From Aspidapion aeneum (lineage: Eukaryota > Arthropoda > Insecta > Coleoptera > Brentidae), in NCBI GenBank assembly GCA_963576565.1, contig OY755039.1:73550771-73614770 (forward strand): 64,000 nt of DNA. Direction: 5' to 3'. A program made the position numbers and the translations under genes. Positions 23,641 through 35,939 of the stretch are shown piece after piece; position 1 is the stretch's first letter, and every line of letters starts with the position of its first letter. The notes under the pieces are model-generated. The model was given only the letters and a program-made list of their open reading frames with translations. It was not told the DNA's origin and did no database searches.

Positions 23641-24920
23641 GGCAGGTAATCACACATGACTGCACACCAAGTAGTAGTAGTTTACACTTGAAAACGGTTA
23701 GATATACTTACTAACCGAAACGTCTTGTTTAACATAAATGAAGTCCAAAATTTTGTTTCTACTCAATCATGGTCTATAAGTGTAAACATGAAGTATGGTC
23801 TTATTTTGTAGATCTTTAAGGCTTAGTACACTCAAGGTTTTCTCTAATAAAAAAAATGACAATGGGTTATGACTAAAATTAATAAAAAGCTTTGTAACCA
23901 AATCTTGCTTTCTAAGCGTCCAATCAATATATTTGAATCTGTTTGTTTAATTTGCAGCCAATTCCTGTGTCTGCGTGTGTGTACATTGTTATTAATTGTT
24001 GTCGTCACGGATTGCTTAACCTCAAAGTGGATTGCTGACATATATCGCTGAAAAACCTAAAACTGACTGCAGCATGTGTTTGAATTTCTAGTCCCATATC
24101 TGTTGGCAGGACTGTTTTTTTTTTGGGTTTGCGCTGTTTGAATTACTGAAATAGAGACAGCGCGTCGTTTTTTAACAAGTTTTGAAACTCGAGCATTCGA
24201 AGTCACTTTACCGCCGCGCCACCTTAAACCCTCGTCTTTCCACACCCAGCCTCCCCCCGCTGAGCTCCTCCATATTCTGTGTGTGTGTACTATTCTTCGT
24301 TTTTGTACCTGAAACTCTTACGAATTTTACCAAAAGTTTTGTTTCTACTTATGCCAAATTGTACCAACCAGACGAAAGTTTAACAATTTCTCACTCAATG
24401 TTCTCTGCCACCAGAAATTGATCTACAACATCACTTCTATGAAGGGTCGAAAGTCTTTTATGCAACAAAAAAGAAACAAAATTTGAATTAAATTATAACT
24501 AAAATAAAATGAGCATGGGTATTATTTTAAGCTTTTTGTGAGAGGAAACATTCATAATCTTGGTGTGCGTCGAAAACTACTTGATAATTACAAGATTTGT
24601 TTGCCTTTAAAAAAGGAGTACGAGATTAAAAAAAATAAAATCGGACGACTGACCACGGAGATACGCTTAAACCAAAATTGTAACAAATTGGCGGCCATTT
24701 TTAAAGATGCCGGCCAAACGACGAATATTTGGGCTAAGTGACCAAACTTTTCTTATACTCCTATGGGTGCTTAATAAAGCCCCGTAACAAAACTGAGCGC
24801 ACATATTAGGGCATAGGAGACACGAGCCAGTGCCTAGACTACTGGTGATAGTTAAACAGTTATTTTACTTATGTCAGGCACATTGTTTTACATGTTTTGG
24901 TGGTGAAGTTTTTAATAGGT
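23641..24920. other. No recognisable gene
   Basis: Short ORFs at 23869, 24182 and 24538 show no family motif and no codon pattern that I would defend as coding. Confidence 0.35.
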
Positions 24921-24922
24921 AG

Positions 24923-25148
24923 GTGCATTATTTTCCTAAAAATGTTATCCGCTAAAACTGCAGAACAGAGGTAGCTCTTTTACTACGTTATCCTTTTACG
25001 AAAAATTCAGTGAAAGACCATTTCAGTAATTCATCGTTTCTCAGTTATAAATGAATGGACATTATTTTCCTAAAAATATTATCCGCTAAAACTGCAGAAC
25101 AGAGGTAGGTCTTTTTCTACGTTGTCCTTTTAAGAAAAATTCAATGAA
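24923..25148. repeat. Tandem duplication, period about 133 bp
   Basis: 24923-25013 and 25056-25148 share an approximately 92-bp block with about 90 percent identity, recognisable by ATTATTTTCCTAAAAAT and GCTAAAACTGCAGAACAG. Confidence 0.85.
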
Positions 25149-25920
25149 ATACTATTTTTTAAATGTAAAAATGGACGCCCAAGAAATCTCAACGTTACCG
25201 CAGGGAGAAGGTAATCGATTCCCCTTCCATGTCTCTGGTTATAACCATGTCTCATTAAATTCGGCTGCGCAATCGTTTAAAAGCTATCTATTCTCCTCTT
25301 ATATCTCTGGTACAAGCGTCAGCTATCAATTCTGAGGTTTGAAAATCCGTGATTGTCGTTAATACCCTTCAAGATTTTAAAATGTTCGGTGGCAGTGGGA
25401 TGTTTTGACATAAATATGTCCCTTGTCCTATCGTTTGATATAATAAACCCTTGCCCATATCTCATCATTAAAATTATCTTTATGATTATTTATGGCCACC
25501 TAACGGCTAAACAATCAAACTCTGCGGGCGGGTCGGGGCCTACCTGTCGTCTGAGGCCGCTGGGGGGTCACGGCGCCAACTCTGACGGACTCGTGTGTGT
25601 GTTAAATAAAAATTTAGCCACGGGGGTTCATTCAAAAAGCAAATACTTATGTGTTTTAATGGACAGATCTGAGATCTGTGTCATAGAGTACAATAATATG
25701 TAATACCGTTGTTTGATGGTCTCAATCAAACAACGGTAATACGTATAAATATATAACTAACGTCAGTGAATATAATAGACAAAGATGCCAGAAAACGAGA
25801 TTACTATAAAAATTCATAAAAAATCTTCTTCACCTGCATTCCTTTGGTTAATGTTTTTTTCAATTACAATAATTATAGTTTTTCGCTAATTTATTGTCCT
25901 AAAATTAGGTTGGTTGGTTG
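25149..25920. other. Spacer with a GC-rich island and a perfect hairpin
   Basis: No gene recognised. The stretch 25520-25590 is notably GC-rich for this window. The hairpin 25704-25738 has 14-bp arms (TACCGTTGTTTGAT) and a 7-base loop. Confidence 0.5.
25704..25738. repeat. Perfect 14-bp hairpin
   Basis: 25704-25717 and 25725-25738 are exact reverse complements around GGTCTCA. It may be a remnant of a small TIR element; no function can be assigned. Confidence 0.9.
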
Positions 25921-25949
25921 TCCTTTTATGGTCCAGGTTGTTCTTCTTA

Positions 25950-26210
25950 TTCAAGTGGCATTTTAGCCTGACTAACCAGAGTCCTCCATTCTGCCCTCTC
26001 TGGTAGAATTCTTCGTCACCTTCTTATTCCCATATTCTTAATGTCATCTTCGACATGGTCCATCCATCTTTTTCGTGGCCTCCCTCTTACTCTCATTCCT
26101 GCAGTATTTTTTGTTGTTCTTGTCTCGTCCATTATCTGTACATGTCCCAAACAAGTTATGTTTGCGCCAATAACCAACTTTTGTTTGAACTGTAACAAAG
26201 ATCTTATCAT
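25950..26210 (-). pseudogene. LINE C-terminal fragment (antisense)
   Basis: The minus strand encodes LGHVQIMDETR...RGRPRKRWMDHVEDDI, the C-terminal signature (GH.qRM ... GRPR.RW.d.v..D) seen in the complete LINE copy at 16.1-16.3 kb. The RT is missing and only this 3' part remains. Confidence 0.7.
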
Positions 26211-26352
26211 CGAATACCAACTAAAGACGAAGAATTTTTCTTTCAAATATTTTTAGTTGTTCTTCATTCACTTTGGTAAGCACCCATATGTCACTGCCGG
26301 ACTAATTATTGTAGCGTCAGTTTTGGTAAAGCACCATCAATAATCAATCAAC

Positions 26353-26715
<363 letters not shown>

Positions 26716-26869
26716 TGAAATAAAGTTTTCTTTGTTTGTGTTTGCTCCCAAGTATGTAGACTTTTTGCCTTGTTCAAAACCATAACCTAATAAAGTACCT
26801 GAAAATAATGAACATAATATGTCTCATTGTTTTTTAAGAAGCTAATCTATTTAGTTTTTGACTTATTTG

Positions 26870-27020
26870 TCTTAGGTCCTCGTTTTTTGGCTTCTATATC
26901 AAGCCCCGTTACAGTTTCGGTCAAAGATCTTTCATCTCTACCATTAATACCAATATCATCCGCGTAGCCAGCTAGCTACGTTGATTTGGTGCCAATAAAT
27001 TCGCTTGTGTCAATCATTCT
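26870..27020 (-). pseudogene. LINE RT fragment with YADD box (antisense)
   Basis: The minus strand reads LAGYADDIGINGRDERSLTE, a catalytic YADD plus the following helix of a LINE reverse transcriptase. Only about 40 codons are recognisable. It abuts the 144-bp satellite. Confidence 0.65.
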
Positions 27021-27026
27021 AACAGA

Positions 27027-27741
27027 AGCTTCAAGGACCTAATTAAAATGTAATGAAGATAACGTGATGCGTTTGCCTTACTCCTGAAGTTACACAAAAA
27101 GGCTTTGAGAGATGGTTATATTTATTCAGACTACAGCTTTCGAACCATGAATAGAAGCGTTAATAAGATAAGCTTCAAGGACCTGATTAAAATGTAATGA
27201 AGATAACGTGATGCGTTTGCCTTATCATGAAGTTACACAAAAAGGCTTTGAGAGATGGTTATATTTATTCAGCCTACAGCTTTCGAACCATGAATAGAAG
27301 CGTTAATAAGATAAGCTTCAAGGACCTGATTAAAATATAATGAAGATAACGTGATGCGTTTGCCTTACTCCTGAAGTTACACAAAAAGGCTTTGAGAGAT
27401 GGTTATATTTATTCAGACTACAGCTTTCGAACCATGAATAGAAGCGTTAATAAGATAAGCTTCAAGGACCTGATTAAAATGTAATGAAGACAACGTGATG
27501 CGTTTGCCTTACTCCTGAAGTTACACAAAAAGGCTTTGAGAGATGGTTATATTTATTCAGACTACAGCTTTCGAACCAGGAATAGAAGCGTTAATAAGAT
27601 AAGCTTTAAGGGCCAGATTAAAATGTAATGAAGATAACGTGATGCGTTTGCCTTACTCCTGAAGTTACACAAAAAGGCTTTGAGAGATGGTTATATTTAT
27701 TCAGACTACAGCTTTCGAATCATGAATAGAAGCGTTAATAA
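27027..27741 (+). repeat. 144-bp tandem repeat, five monomers left of the LTR element
   Basis: Monomers start (AGCTTCAAGG) at 27027, 27171, 27314, 27458 and 27602, period 143-144, with identity of roughly 97 percent by eye. The fifth monomer is cut by the LTR element just before its end (TTAATAA). Confidence 0.95.
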
Positions 27742-28150
27742 TGTTACAAATTTAAGTTATTTAAATTTTATAATTGGAATTTATTTAGGTTTAGTGTAGT
27801 ATTAGGTTGATTTATCTTAAGGTTGTATTCTTAGTCTAGATTTTAGTTGCGTTATCTCTGACTTGCGGTCCAAATAACACGAGAACTTTCCGGACGTCGA
27901 AGGCTGCCGGAAAGTTCGAGAGAGATGGACGATCCTATATATATAGGGCCGGGGTCGCGCACCAGGCAGTCAGTCGCAGATAACATACCGAAGTGGTCGT
28001 GAGATATTAACACGAAGTTAATAGACCGATTATAGTGGTGAATTATTAGTAAGTTGGAGTGCGTGTTTTTGTACATAATTTGTGGAAATAAATTGACGTA
28101 TCGTTTTCAACAATTGCGAGTTTTTAATTTGTCGTTGTGAACCCGTAACA
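27742..28150 (+). repeat. 5' LTR
   Basis: 409 bp. It contains a perfect 11-bp inverted repeat (27883-27893 with 27907-27917), a TATA-like TATATATATAG at 27936-27946 and AATAAA-type AAATAAAT at about 28084. These suggest the U3/R/U5 layout, though start and poly(A) sites are unproven. Confidence 0.93.
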
Positions 28151-28151
28151 A

Positions 28152-28170
28152 TTGGTGTCAGAAGTGAGAT
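28152..28170 (+). promoter_or_regulatory. Primer-binding site, tRNA-Leu type
   Basis: TTGGTGTCAGAAGTG directly follows the LTR. TGG plus TGTCAGAAGTG is complementary to the CCA-bearing 3' end of metazoan tRNA-Leu (ending ...CACTTCTGACA-CCA). One mismatch appears further in. Confidence 0.75.
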
Positions 28171-28289
28171 TAAAAGAAATAAATAGTGCAAAGACTATCC
28201 TTACACAGTACCACCGGCTAGGACAATTAAAAAGAAGAACAGTACATATTACCACCGGATAGGACAATTGGACAGAAAAACAGTAAGTG

Positions 28290-28850
28290 ATTTTTTCCAG
28301 AATATTCGAAGAAGTTCGATATGGTTTTATTCAAAAACTAAAAGAGATATTTAAGAACCGACTTCGACATTAACTTTACAGTCCAAAGATTGATAATTAG
28401 AGAGATTTTCTAGAATACTTTATAACATTCTACGACGTTCTATTCAAAAACTAGAAGAGATATACAAATACCGACTTCGACATTAGATTAGTAATTTTAA
28501 AAGTAAGAATCAGAAAGAATTTCTAGAACATTCCATCACTTTCTACGACGCTCTATTCGAAAACCAGAAGAAATATCCAAAAAGAGACTTCGACATAAGC
28601 TTAGTAATTTCAAAAGTAAGAACTAAAAAGAATTTCTAGAAGATTCCATAACATTCTACGTTCTATTCAAAAACTAGAAGAGATATACAAATACCGATTT
28701 CGACATTAGTTTAGTTATTTCAAAAGTAAGAATTAGAAAGAATTTCTAGAAGATTCCATAACATTCTACGACGTTCTATTCGAGAACTAGAAGAGATATA
28801 CAAAAACCGACTGCGACATTAGCTTTATAGCCTAAAAATAGACATTTTAA
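28290..28850 (+). repeat. Five tandem copies of a 112-bp unit in the gypsy leader
   Basis: The marker CGACTTCGACATTA recurs (with variants) near 28360, 28473, 28586, 28697 and 28809, giving a period of 111-113 bp between the primer site and the gag ATG. Non-coding. Confidence 0.85.
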
Positions 28851-28869
28851 GTGATTTATCAGGAAGTTG

Positions 28870-31800
28870 ATGCTTACTAGACAAGGATCAGCAAAGATGG
28901 AAGATCTAACTAAAATGATGCAGGCTCTAGCAGCTCATGAGATGGCTCAAAACCAAAACGATATAAAACACACCATGGACGACGTGAGACAGACCATGGA
29001 ACAAAACCAGAACGATATGAAACAGACATTTGAGCAAAGATTAGATGGCATTCAAGAAAACTTCGATCAAATAAAGAGCAACTCCGAACAGCTGAGAGAA
29101 GAGTTTAAGACTGCAACCGAAGACCTTAAGGAAGAAATAACTCAAAGAATGCATAGCGTGGAACAAAAGGTACAAAATAAATTACAGAATGTAGAAGAAA
29201 AGGTACAAAATGTTGAGGAGAAGGTACAAAATGTTGAAGAAAAAGTGGAGAACAAATTACAGAATGTTAGGGAAGCAGTTTTTCAAACTATGGAAGAAAG
29301 ATTCCAGGACGTGTCAAAACAGCTTATACAGCTTCAAAAAGAACACAACAAAATAAAAGCTCAGGGATGTGTCGTGAATTCCAACCAGAACATTAAGCCT
29401 CCAAATTTTGACGGTACGTCCTCCTGGTCCACCTACAAACAACAATTTGAAGCTGCCGCCGCTGCAAATAGTTGGGACGAGGACGAAAAAGCTAGAGCGT
29501 TGTTAGTAGCTCTACGGGAACCTGCACTCGGACTTTTACGGTCCATTCCAGTCGAACAAAAATAGAATTATAACGCTTTAGTGGCAGCGCTAGAAAGAAG
29601 GTATGGAGACGAACACTTGCGAAATTTACATTGGTCAGAATTAAATGTTCGTCAACAAAGAGCAGGGGAGTCATTACAAGAGTATGAAGCGGATATCAGG
29701 AGGCTGATGTACTTGGCTTACCCAGAAATGCCAGAAAATTACAGAGATCCCTTCACGGTAGATCGCTTTATTAACGGCTTGCGAGACACGGACTTAGCAA
29801 AATTACTTCGTCGAGAACGCTTCCATAACAGCAGTGAAGTGTTGATTCGAGCCCTTGAAATTGAATCATCAAATAATATGTCCAGGCCAAAAGTAAGAGC
29901 TGTTTCAATTCAGGAGGGAGAAGAAATGAGCACTGGAGATGAGGTCAACTTAAAAACGCTAAACCAACTGTTTCAATCACTAATAGAGAAGATTGATTCT
30001 TTGAAAGAAAGTAGACGATCCCCTCCAAATGTAAAGTGTTTCAGATGCGGACGTACAGGGCATATTCAACGCGATTGTCGTGTCCAAATGAGGTCTCGCT
30101 CACCATCTAGTGGGACAGAGTACCGAAGAAGAGATCAGGAAAAACTAAAACTAGTCAATGCAGAGGGGCGGGTGTTGGTTAATGGGAATTTAGCCCCCAA
30201 AATTTACTCTATCAAGAGCTTAAAACATACTGCTGACAGTCTTAACATCGACGGACTTATTAATGGAAGAAAAGTTAATATAACAGTAGACACTGGTGCT
30301 GCCATATCATTGCTTAAGTTCAAAATTGCAACGAGATATAAAATTTGACCAACAGAAAAGAAAATAACACTTAAGACTGTGACTGGAGAATCCGCCGACG
30401 TGTTGGGGCAGACAGACATAGACCTACAGCTGGGGAGGTTGAAGATTCGCCACTCGGTATTAGTTGCAGACATAGAAGACGAATTTATTTTGGGAATGGA
30501 CCTGATAAGTAAACATGGATTTGCGTTTGATAATAAACTTAATACCCTAAGATTTGGGAACGAAGAGTTCATTTTGTCAAATAGTCACATCAATAAAGAA
30601 CCAATTAAGGTGGTGGCAGTATGCACAACAAGACTAGTCGGTAACAGTGAGACCATAATTTTTGGGAGGCTGGAAAGTAAAACATCAAGCTGCGTCGGAC
30701 TCATAAGCCAACAAAACACACCCAACACCTACCTCGTTGCAAAATCACTAGTTAAAACCGATAAAGACATCCCGATTAGAGTCGCCAATATTTTCCCAAA
30801 TAGTGTCAAAATTAATAAGGGGGAGGTGGTAGCATTATTTGAACCAGTACAGAAAGTAACAAGATGTGAAGAGCCAACTTCCGATGATACAAGCAAGTTA
30901 CCAATGGAGGTACTTCAGCAATTTGAGTCAACTTGGCAACATCTCACTCCAGAAGAATTTAGTAAAGCGAGAGAGTTTATAGAAGAACAAAGTAATATCT
31001 TCGAAACTAGGAGTAGTTCGGGACGCACAAACCTTATTCAACATGCTATCAACACTGGCGATGCCCAACCGATAAGACAACCCCCAAGAAGACTACCAAT
31101 GGCCAAGCAAAAAGAAGTTCACAATCTCATTAATAAAATGCTCAGCGACGGTGTTATTGAAGAGTCATCAAGTCCTTGGTCATCTCCTGTGGTGTTGATC
31201 ACTAAAAAGGATGGAAGTACTAGATTTTGTGTCGACTACAGGAAACTTAACGATGTGACCAAGAAAGATAGTTACCCACTGCCAAGAATAGACGACACAT
31301 TAACAACATTGGCAGGATCATATTGGTTTTCTACTCTTGACCTGAAAAGTGGGTATTGGCAAGTAGGAATCTTTGAAAGAGATAAAGAGAAAACTGCATT
31401 CTCTGCTGGAAGTGGACTTTATCAGTTTAATGTGATGCCATTTGGCCTGTGCAATGTCCCAGCTACATTTGAAAGACTAATGGAAGTCGTTCTACGAGGC
31501 CTTACTTGGAAAACCTGCCTAGTCTATTTGGATGATGTCATAGTAATGGGGAAATCATTTCAAGATCATCTAGATAATTTACGAGAAGTATTCTCAAGAA
31601 TCAGGAACGCAAATCTTAAATTGAACTCAAAGAAATGTTTTCTGTTCCAAGAAAAAGTTGAGTTCCTGGGTCACGTCGTTTCCCGAGAAGGCATCCATAC
31701 CGACGAAAAGAAGTTACAAGCAATAAAAGAATGGCCTCAACCTCGTGACAAACATGAATTGAGAAGCTTTTTGGGTCTGTGTACATACTACAGACGATTT

Positions 31801-33729
31801 GTAGAAGGATTCGCCAAAATAGCGTCTCCATTACATAGACTTACAGAAGATAAAGCTTCTTACAAATGGAATACCGAATGTGACCAAGCATTTAGAAGAC
31901 TAAAAGCAGCATTATGTTCTAGTCCGATTCTTGCATATCCCATTCCAAAAGGAAAATTCATATTAGATACTGATGCGAGCAACGATGGCATAGGAGCAGT
32001 ACTCTCCCAAGTACAAGATGGAGAAGAACGGGTCATCGAATTTTTCAGCAAGAAGCTATCCAAACCAGAGAGAAATTATTGTGTTACTAGAAAGGAGCTC
32101 CTAGCCATAGTTAAATCCGTAGATCACTTTCACAAATATCTCTACGGACAAGAGTTTCTGATTAGAACGGATCATGCTGCGTTACAGTGGCTCATGAAAA
32201 CGAAACAACCTGAGGGGCAAGTCGCGAGATGGATAGAAAAGCTACAACAATACCATTATCAAATTAAGCACCGAGCGGGAAGGGTGCATAATAATGCAGA
32301 TGCATTGTCCAGAAGACCTTGCCCTGAGGATTGTAAACATTGCAGGAAAATTGACCAGAAAGAAGGAATTACCTACGTGCGCCAGATAAAGTTAGAACTA
32401 GATGAAGAATGGATGTCGGCTTCGATTAGAACCACACAACTTAACGACAAAGATGTAGGACCTATCTTGCGATTGAAAGAAGAGAACAAGCCACGACCAT
32501 CATGGCAAGATATCGCAAACCAAGGGGTGATATTCAAATCACTGTGGGCACAATGGGATTCACTGATAGTAGAAGAAAACATCCTTAAACGTGCCTGGGA
32601 AAGTGCCGATGGCCTTACTGTGATTAATCAAGTAGTGGTTCCTAGGAGCATGGTAGACAATATAATGGCCGAATGCCATGGTGGAAAATCAGGCGCGCAC
32701 CTAGGCATAAATAAAACCATGGACAAAATTCGAAACCGATTTTATTGGGTCAATTACTTTCAAGATGTGAAAAACTGGTGCCGCCGATGTTCGACTTGTG
32801 CAGCCAGCCAAGGTCCCAAAACAAGGTCCAGAGGTCAAATGAAACAATATAACGTAGGTCTGCCATTCAAACGCATTGCTATTGATGTGGCCGGACCATT
32901 TCCAGAAACTAAAAAGGGCAACAAATACATCCTTGTTGTCATGGATTACTTTAGCAAATGGCCAGAAGTTTTTGCTTTGCCTAACCAAGAGGCCGCTACA
33001 GTTGCAGAAGTTCTGGTAAATGATGTTTTCAGCCGATTTGGCATTCTTTTGGAACTACATTCAGATCAAGGAAGAAACTTTGAATCAAAGCTCTTCCAGA
33101 ATCTCTGTGACCTTTTAGGAATACATAAAACACGGACTACTGCTTTACATCCGCAGTCAGATGGCATGGTTGAAAGATTTAATAAAACAATAGAAGAACA
33201 TCTTTGCAAAGTTGTTGATGAGCACCAAACAGATTGGGACCAATATATTCCATTGTTTTTGATGGCCTATAGAACCGCCATTCACAATACGACAGGAGCT
33301 ACTCCATCTAGTATCCTGTTTGGTAGAGAACTGCGTTTACCATGTGATATCATGTTTGGTTCACCTGAAGAAGCACACTTAGAGGTTAATGACTATGTCG
33401 AACGTTTAAGGCAAAAGCTGCACGATATCCATGAAGTGGTTAGAGAGCGAATAGAAATAGCCAGTGACCGCATGAAAGCGAGATATGACCTGAAAGCAAA
33501 CTCTTCAGGGTTCAAAGAGAATGATCAAGTCTGGCTATACAATCCTCAACGCAGGAAAGGAAGATCACCTAAGTTGACACCACCATGGGAAGGGCCTTAT
33601 AAAGTTGTTAAGAGAATTAATGATGTAGTCTATCGAATCCAGAGAAGCCCGAAGTTCAAGATGAAAGTTGTTCATCTAGACAGACTAAAACCTTACCTGG
33701 GAAATGTTGATCGAGACGATCAAACCTGA
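28870..33729 (+). pseudogene. gag-pol: Gypsy gag-pol, one frame with two in-frame stops
   Basis: Start ATG is at 28870; the same phase runs to TGA at 33727-33729. TAG at 29563-29565 and TGA at 30346-30348 interrupt it, so the pieces are 28870-29565, 29566-30348 and 30349-33729. Gag: coiled-coil N-terminus with a VEEKVQN heptad repeated (29180-29270), capsid-like middle, and zinc knuckle CX2CX4HX4C at 30038-30079. Protease: DTGA at about 30289. RT: YLDD at about 31524. RNase H: LDTDASNDG near 31965. Integrase: HHCC finger 32690-32805 and the D, D, E residues near 32880, 33060 and 33170. It ends in a GPY/F-type module (GPYKVVKRI...) with no clear chromodomain. No frameshift lies between gag and pol. 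The stops would prevent full-length polyprotein unless read through. Confidence 0.93.
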
Positions 33730-33741
33730 AGAGGAGGATAG
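33728..33741 (+). promoter_or_regulatory. Polypurine tract
   Basis: GAAGAGGAGGATAG immediately precedes the 3' LTR and overlaps the end of the pol stop codon. It is the expected plus-strand primer position. Confidence 0.8.
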
Positions 33742-34163
33742 TGTTACAAATTTAAGTTATTTAAATTTTATAATTGGAATTTATTTAGGTTTAGTGTAGT
33801 ATTAGGTTGATTTATCTTAAGGTTGTATTCTTAGTCTAGATTTTAGTTGCGTTATCTGTGACTTGCGGTCCAAATAATACGAGAACTTTCCGGACGTCGA
33901 AGGCTGCCGGAAAGTTCGAGAGAGATGGACGATCCTCATATATAAGGCCGGACGTCGTGCATCAGTCAGTCAGTCACAGATAACGTACTGTAGTGGTCGT
34001 CGTGAGATATTAACACGAAGTTAATAGACCGATTATAGTAGTGAATTATCAGCGAGTTATTAGTCAGTTTAAGTGCGTGTTTTTGTACATAATTTGCCGA
34101 AATAAATTGACGTATCGTTTTCAACAATTGCGAGTTTTAATTTGTCGTTGTGAACCCGTAACA
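33742..34163 (+). repeat. 3' LTR
   Basis: 422 bp. It differs from the 5' LTR by many substitutions and small indels, concentrated around the TATA region (33935-34010) and after 34040. The 11-bp inverted repeat is kept exactly (33883-33893 with 33907-33917). Confidence 0.93.
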
Positions 34164-34457
34164 ATAAGATAAGCTTCAAGGACCTGATTAAAATGTAATG
34201 AAGACGTGATGCGCTTGCCTTACTCCTGAAGTTACACAAAAAGGCTTTGAGAGATGGTTATATTTATTCAGACTACAGCTTTCGAACCAGGAATAGAAGC
34301 GTTAATAAGATAAGCTTCAAGGACCAGATTAAAATGTAATGAAGATAACGTGATGCGTTTGCCTTACTCCTGAAGTTACACAAAAAGGCTTTGAGAGATG
34401 GTTATATTTATTCAGACTACAGCTTTCGAATCATGAATAGAAGCGTTAATAAGATAA
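34164..34457 (+). repeat. 144-bp tandem repeat, two monomers right of the LTR element
   Basis: Monomers start at 34172 and 34313. The first lacks about three bases (GAAGACGTG where others have GAAGATAACGTG). The array ends at about 34457 in TAATAAGATAAA. Confidence 0.93.
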
Positions 34458-34569
34458 ATGTATTTTGAGGGGGTTCTCCACATATCCTACATCACACTCT
34501 CCCAATTTACGCCGTCAAAAACCTATTTAAAATCTACATATAAGGTGGGCCAAAAAACACCGTACATTT

Positions 34570-35350
34570 TCTTTTTGGCTGTAGTTTTTTAACCCTTATT
34601 GCGATGTTTGTGAAGTTTGTCTTTGTTAAAAGTATGAGGCCATACGACTTTTTTTGTCAAAATCGACATTTCTATGAAATCCAAGATAGCGTTTGATTTT
34701 AAAATTTTCAGACGTCGCGCCAATTTTTTTTTGTGCGCCACTGTACTCGATTTTAAACATTGACCAAAAAGTCACCCCTTTACCGTGCACAAAATGTATC
34801 AACTTAAAAAATTGATTAAGGCCCAAACTTTTTTGTCAAGTCGGTAGAAATGGAATATTGGTGACATGTTCTAGTGTAAGAACGCAATGTAATTTTATTT
34901 TACTATAGTACGTTTGTAACTATTTAAACACAATTAATACTGACTTGTTCCATTCTATTGTTAATAGGTCTAAAATAACAAATAAATATTTTGATAAATC
35001 CACAGTGGTACAAAAACAACCATCTATTTGACCTACGTTACACAAAGAGTTGAATCAGCACCTAGTTCGTTAAGGACAACTTTATTAATTCTAAACCAAT
35101 TTTTTCAATTGATACCTTTTTGTGCACGGCAAAGAAATGACTTTTTGATCAGTGTTTAAAATCGGGTACAGTTGCGCACAAAAAAATTTGGCGGAGGGTC
35201 TGAAAAATAACTAAATTTTAAAATCATGCGACATCTTGGATTTTACAGAAATGTCAATTTTGATAAGAAAGTCGTAGTCTCAAGCCTTAGCATTTGATTA
35301 AGACAAAGATTTCAAAACTCAAGCAAAAGACAAAAAACAGACGAAAAAAA
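34570..35350. mobile_element. Palindromic TIR element, about 0.8 kb
   Basis: The left arm (about 34570-34825) and right arm (about 35085-35350) are imperfect inverse copies. Recognisable pairs are CGACATTTCTATGAAATCCA with its inverse near 35255, and TTTAAACATTGACCAAAAAG with its inverse near 35140. The middle of about 260 bp is unrelated. No coding capacity. The ends are not sharp, so class and TSD are undetermined. Confidence 0.7.
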
Positions 35351-35449
35351 AACTTTGCTTCACGTTATATAATTAAGATGTGTTTATAGGCTTTTTTAGA
35401 ATTTACCTCATAACAAATATTTGATCTGAGGGAGATCTGTTGGGGCGGA

Positions 35450-35760
35450 ATCCTTATTGGTATTCTCCGATAGCCATCCCAGAATACTCCAATAGTCTGT
35501 TCTATTCAACTACTGACAATACCTTATAAACTACGTTTAACCTCGGTAGTTTTGGCAGTTAGCTTACACCTTTTTTGTAAATTGGCTGTATAACTCCCAT
35601 TCCCTGATTTCTGTTATTAAGTTATGGAAACGTCACCATAAATTTTCACCACCTATTTTTACTAGCTCAGCGGGTATGTTGTCAAGTCCAGGAGTTTTTG
35701 TTATTTTCTAACTGTAGAAACAACCTCTTATAATAATCCGTTCAATATATTGGCTCTGGT
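35450..35760 (-). pseudogene. LINE RT fragment (antisense)
   Basis: The minus strand reads TPGLDNIPAELVKIGG, the motif corresponding to AGPGNIPAELIKYG of the LINE at 14.9 kb. It is followed after frame damage by a VIQPIYKKG block (.iPi.KKG). Too short and broken to be functional. Confidence 0.65.
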
Positions 35761-35939
35761 ACTGTAGTACAACATATGTAGGTTCTACAATATCGTTTCT
35801 ATTCGTTGTCAGCACAGCTTTGAAATATATTTATATATATTTTTAATATATATTTGAAATATTGAAATAAATATTTTTGAAATATAATTTTATATTTATC
35901 CATATTTCTACTACTGCGTCACCCTAAGTCAAAAGTTTA

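Larger units (their letters stand above)
27742..34163 (+). mobile_element. Ty3/gypsy LTR retrotransposon, about 6.4 kb, TSD ATAA
   Basis: Direct LTRs 27742-28150 and 33742-34163 begin TG and end CA and are flanked by ATAA (27738-27741 and 34164-34167). A primer site follows the 5' LTR, and a purine tract precedes the 3' LTR. One gag-pol frame in the order protease, RT, RNase H, integrase marks the Ty3/gypsy superfamily. No envelope ORF follows pol. The insertion splits a tandem satellite. Confidence 0.95.

Noticed and set aside
33730..34163. An envelope gene after pol, which would make the gypsy element an errantivirus
   Set aside because: Pol ends 12 bases before the 3' LTR, so there is no room for env.
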